DNA from: Lucinisca nassula
Taxonomy: Eukaryota; Mollusca; Bivalvia; Lucinida; Lucinidae
DNA: 64,000 nucleotides
Direction of reading: 5' to 3'
Assembly (NCBI GenBank): GCA_963580285.1
Contig: OY757023.1
Location: forward strand, 89,863,108-89,927,107
The translations under genes were made by a program, and so were the position numbers. This document shows, piece after piece, positions 62,778 through 64,000 of the stretch (position 1 is the first letter of the stretch; the number at the start of each line of letters is the position of its first letter). The notes beneath the pieces are model-generated. The model ran no database searches. It was not told the origin of the DNA and saw only the letters and a program-made list of their open reading frames with translations.

Positions 62778-63931
62778 GATCTGCAGTCGATGGTAAACCA
62801 TCGCAAATACCCGCTTTTTCTATTAATAACACTAATGACTATGTATTAGCTAGCTAAAACTACATGTAAGTTAAAAAAAGTTGCAAAGAACATTCTAACT
62901 GATAAGCAAAGTTTCAGAAGTGTAACTCTTATAGTTTAGAAGATATGGCAAAGTCATACTTTTTGACCTTTAACCTTGGGGTTATGTTGAGGTCCACCTA
63001 AAGTATCCCAATTTATTCTATATTCCAACAGCCATCCAATAACCAAGTTTCAGAAGTGTAACTCCAATAGTTTAGAAGATATGGCAAAGTCATACTTTTT
63101 GACCTTTGACCTTGGGGTCGAGGTCACACCAAACGTAGCCCAACATATTTTATATTCCAAGGTCCATCCAATAAGCAAAGTTTCAGAAGTGTAACTGCAA
63201 TAGTTTAGGAGATATGGCAAATCATAATTTTTGACCTTTGACCTTGGGGTCATGTTGAGGTAAAGGTCACACCTAAAGTATCCAAATTTATTCTATAGTC
63301 CAAGGGCCATCCAATAACCAAAGTTTCAGAAGTGTAACTCTAATAGTTTAGAAGATATGGCAAAATCATACTTTTTGACCTTTGACCTTGGGGTCAAGGT
63401 CACACCAAAAGTAACCTGACATATTCTATATTCCAAGGACCATCCAATAAGCAAAGTTTCAGAAGTGTAACTCCAATAGTTAAGGAGATATGGCAAATCA
63501 TAATTTTTGACCTTTGACCTTGGGGTCATGTTGAGGTCAAGGTCACACCAAAAGTATCCAAATTTATTCTTTATTCCAACAGCCATCCAATAACCAAAGT
63601 TTCAGAAGTGTAACTCTAATAGTTTAGAAGATATGGCAAAATCATACTTTTTGATCTTTGACCTTGGGGTCAAGGTCACACCGAAAGTAACCTGACATAT
63701 TCTATATTCCAAGGACCATCCAATAAGCAAAGTTCCAGAAGTGTAACTCCAATAGTTAAGCAGATATGGCAAATCATAATTTTTGACCTTTGACCTTGGG
63801 GTCATGTTGAGGTCAAGGTCACACCAAAAGTTGCCCACTGCCATCTACATTCCATGTACTATCCACATGCAAAGTTTCAAAAGTGTAACTTCAGTGGTTG
63901 CAGAGGAGATCCAATCACAAGAAACGTGACG

Positions 63932-63966
<35 letters not shown>

Positions 63967-64000
63967 GGACAGACGGACGGACTGACGCCAGAGTGAACTG
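62778..64000 (+). mobile_element. HINE-f, continues beyond the window
   Basis: CTAGATCTGCAGTCGATGGT with CCATCGCAAATACCCGC, the same 5' end as HINE-e. Units marked by TAGTTTAGAAGATATGGC start near 62932, 63068, 63201, 63344, 63477, 63620 and 63752. Lengths alternate 143 and 133 bp because CATGTTGAGG is present or absent. (GACA)n/(GACG)n begins at 63927. The terminal hairpin must lie beyond 64000. Confidence 0.8.

Overview
This window is eukaryotic and consists almost entirely of interspersed repeats. I found no host gene I can support. There are no long open reading frames except retroelement remnants, no exon chains with plausible splice sites, and no ribosomal or stand-alone tRNA genes. The AT-rich background, several tRNA-headed SINEs, tandem-repeat elements of the pearl/HINE (Helentron-associated) style and the many short foldback motifs fit a marine bivalve mollusc. 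That is an inference from repeat style, not a species identification.

Layout. (1) About 0-53 kb is dominated by a palindromic MITE family with well over 30 whole or partial copies. Each has a near-perfect inverted core (GTGGGTACTCGTTAGAACCG, then CCTC, a short loop and the mirror image), a second small CCCCAC/GTGGGG hairpin on one side, and one of two sets of ends. I call these PalA (CATYACGAAAACACGCC) and PalB (CATTACGATAACACACCCGTG at one end, CATCACGTGAACAAGTCCGTG at the other). Plus orientation means the CCCC hairpin lies 3' of the core. (2) Among them lie about 20 copies of SINE-1 (head GGCCCCGCCCATCGGGGC, tail ACGTTAAACCTCAAATCAAA), rarer SINE-2 to SINE-5, several other MITE families, and a dead mariner at 5.6-6.4 kb. 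(3) Penelope-like retroelement (PLE) remnants occur at 13.2, 18.9 and 31.3 kb. (4) 33-42 kb and 53-64 kb hold HINE-like elements built from 135-310 bp tandem repeats next to GACGGACG simple sequence and a terminal hairpin. (5) 46.2-58.3 kb is framed by a large diverged inverted repeat with arms of about 3.4 and 2.8 kb. (6) 58.3-59.5 kb is a 5'-truncated non-LTR reverse transcriptase pseudogene.

The elements interact by nesting. Many insertions have readable target-site duplications, which gives a relative chronology. Examples are SINE-1 in SINE-2, PLE in PalB, PLE in SINE-5, SINE-5 in PLE, PalA in SINE-2, SINE-1 in PalA in PalA, and HINE and MITE in HINE in PalB. The strongest unexplained structures are the shared palindromic core with compensatory changes and chimeric copies, a foldback element made of 15-bp palindromes (28.9-29.3 kb), the 3-kb inverted repeat, and the covarying end hairpins of the HINE-like elements.

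All boundaries were read by eye and may be off by several bases. Identities are impressions from aligned stretches, not computed values.
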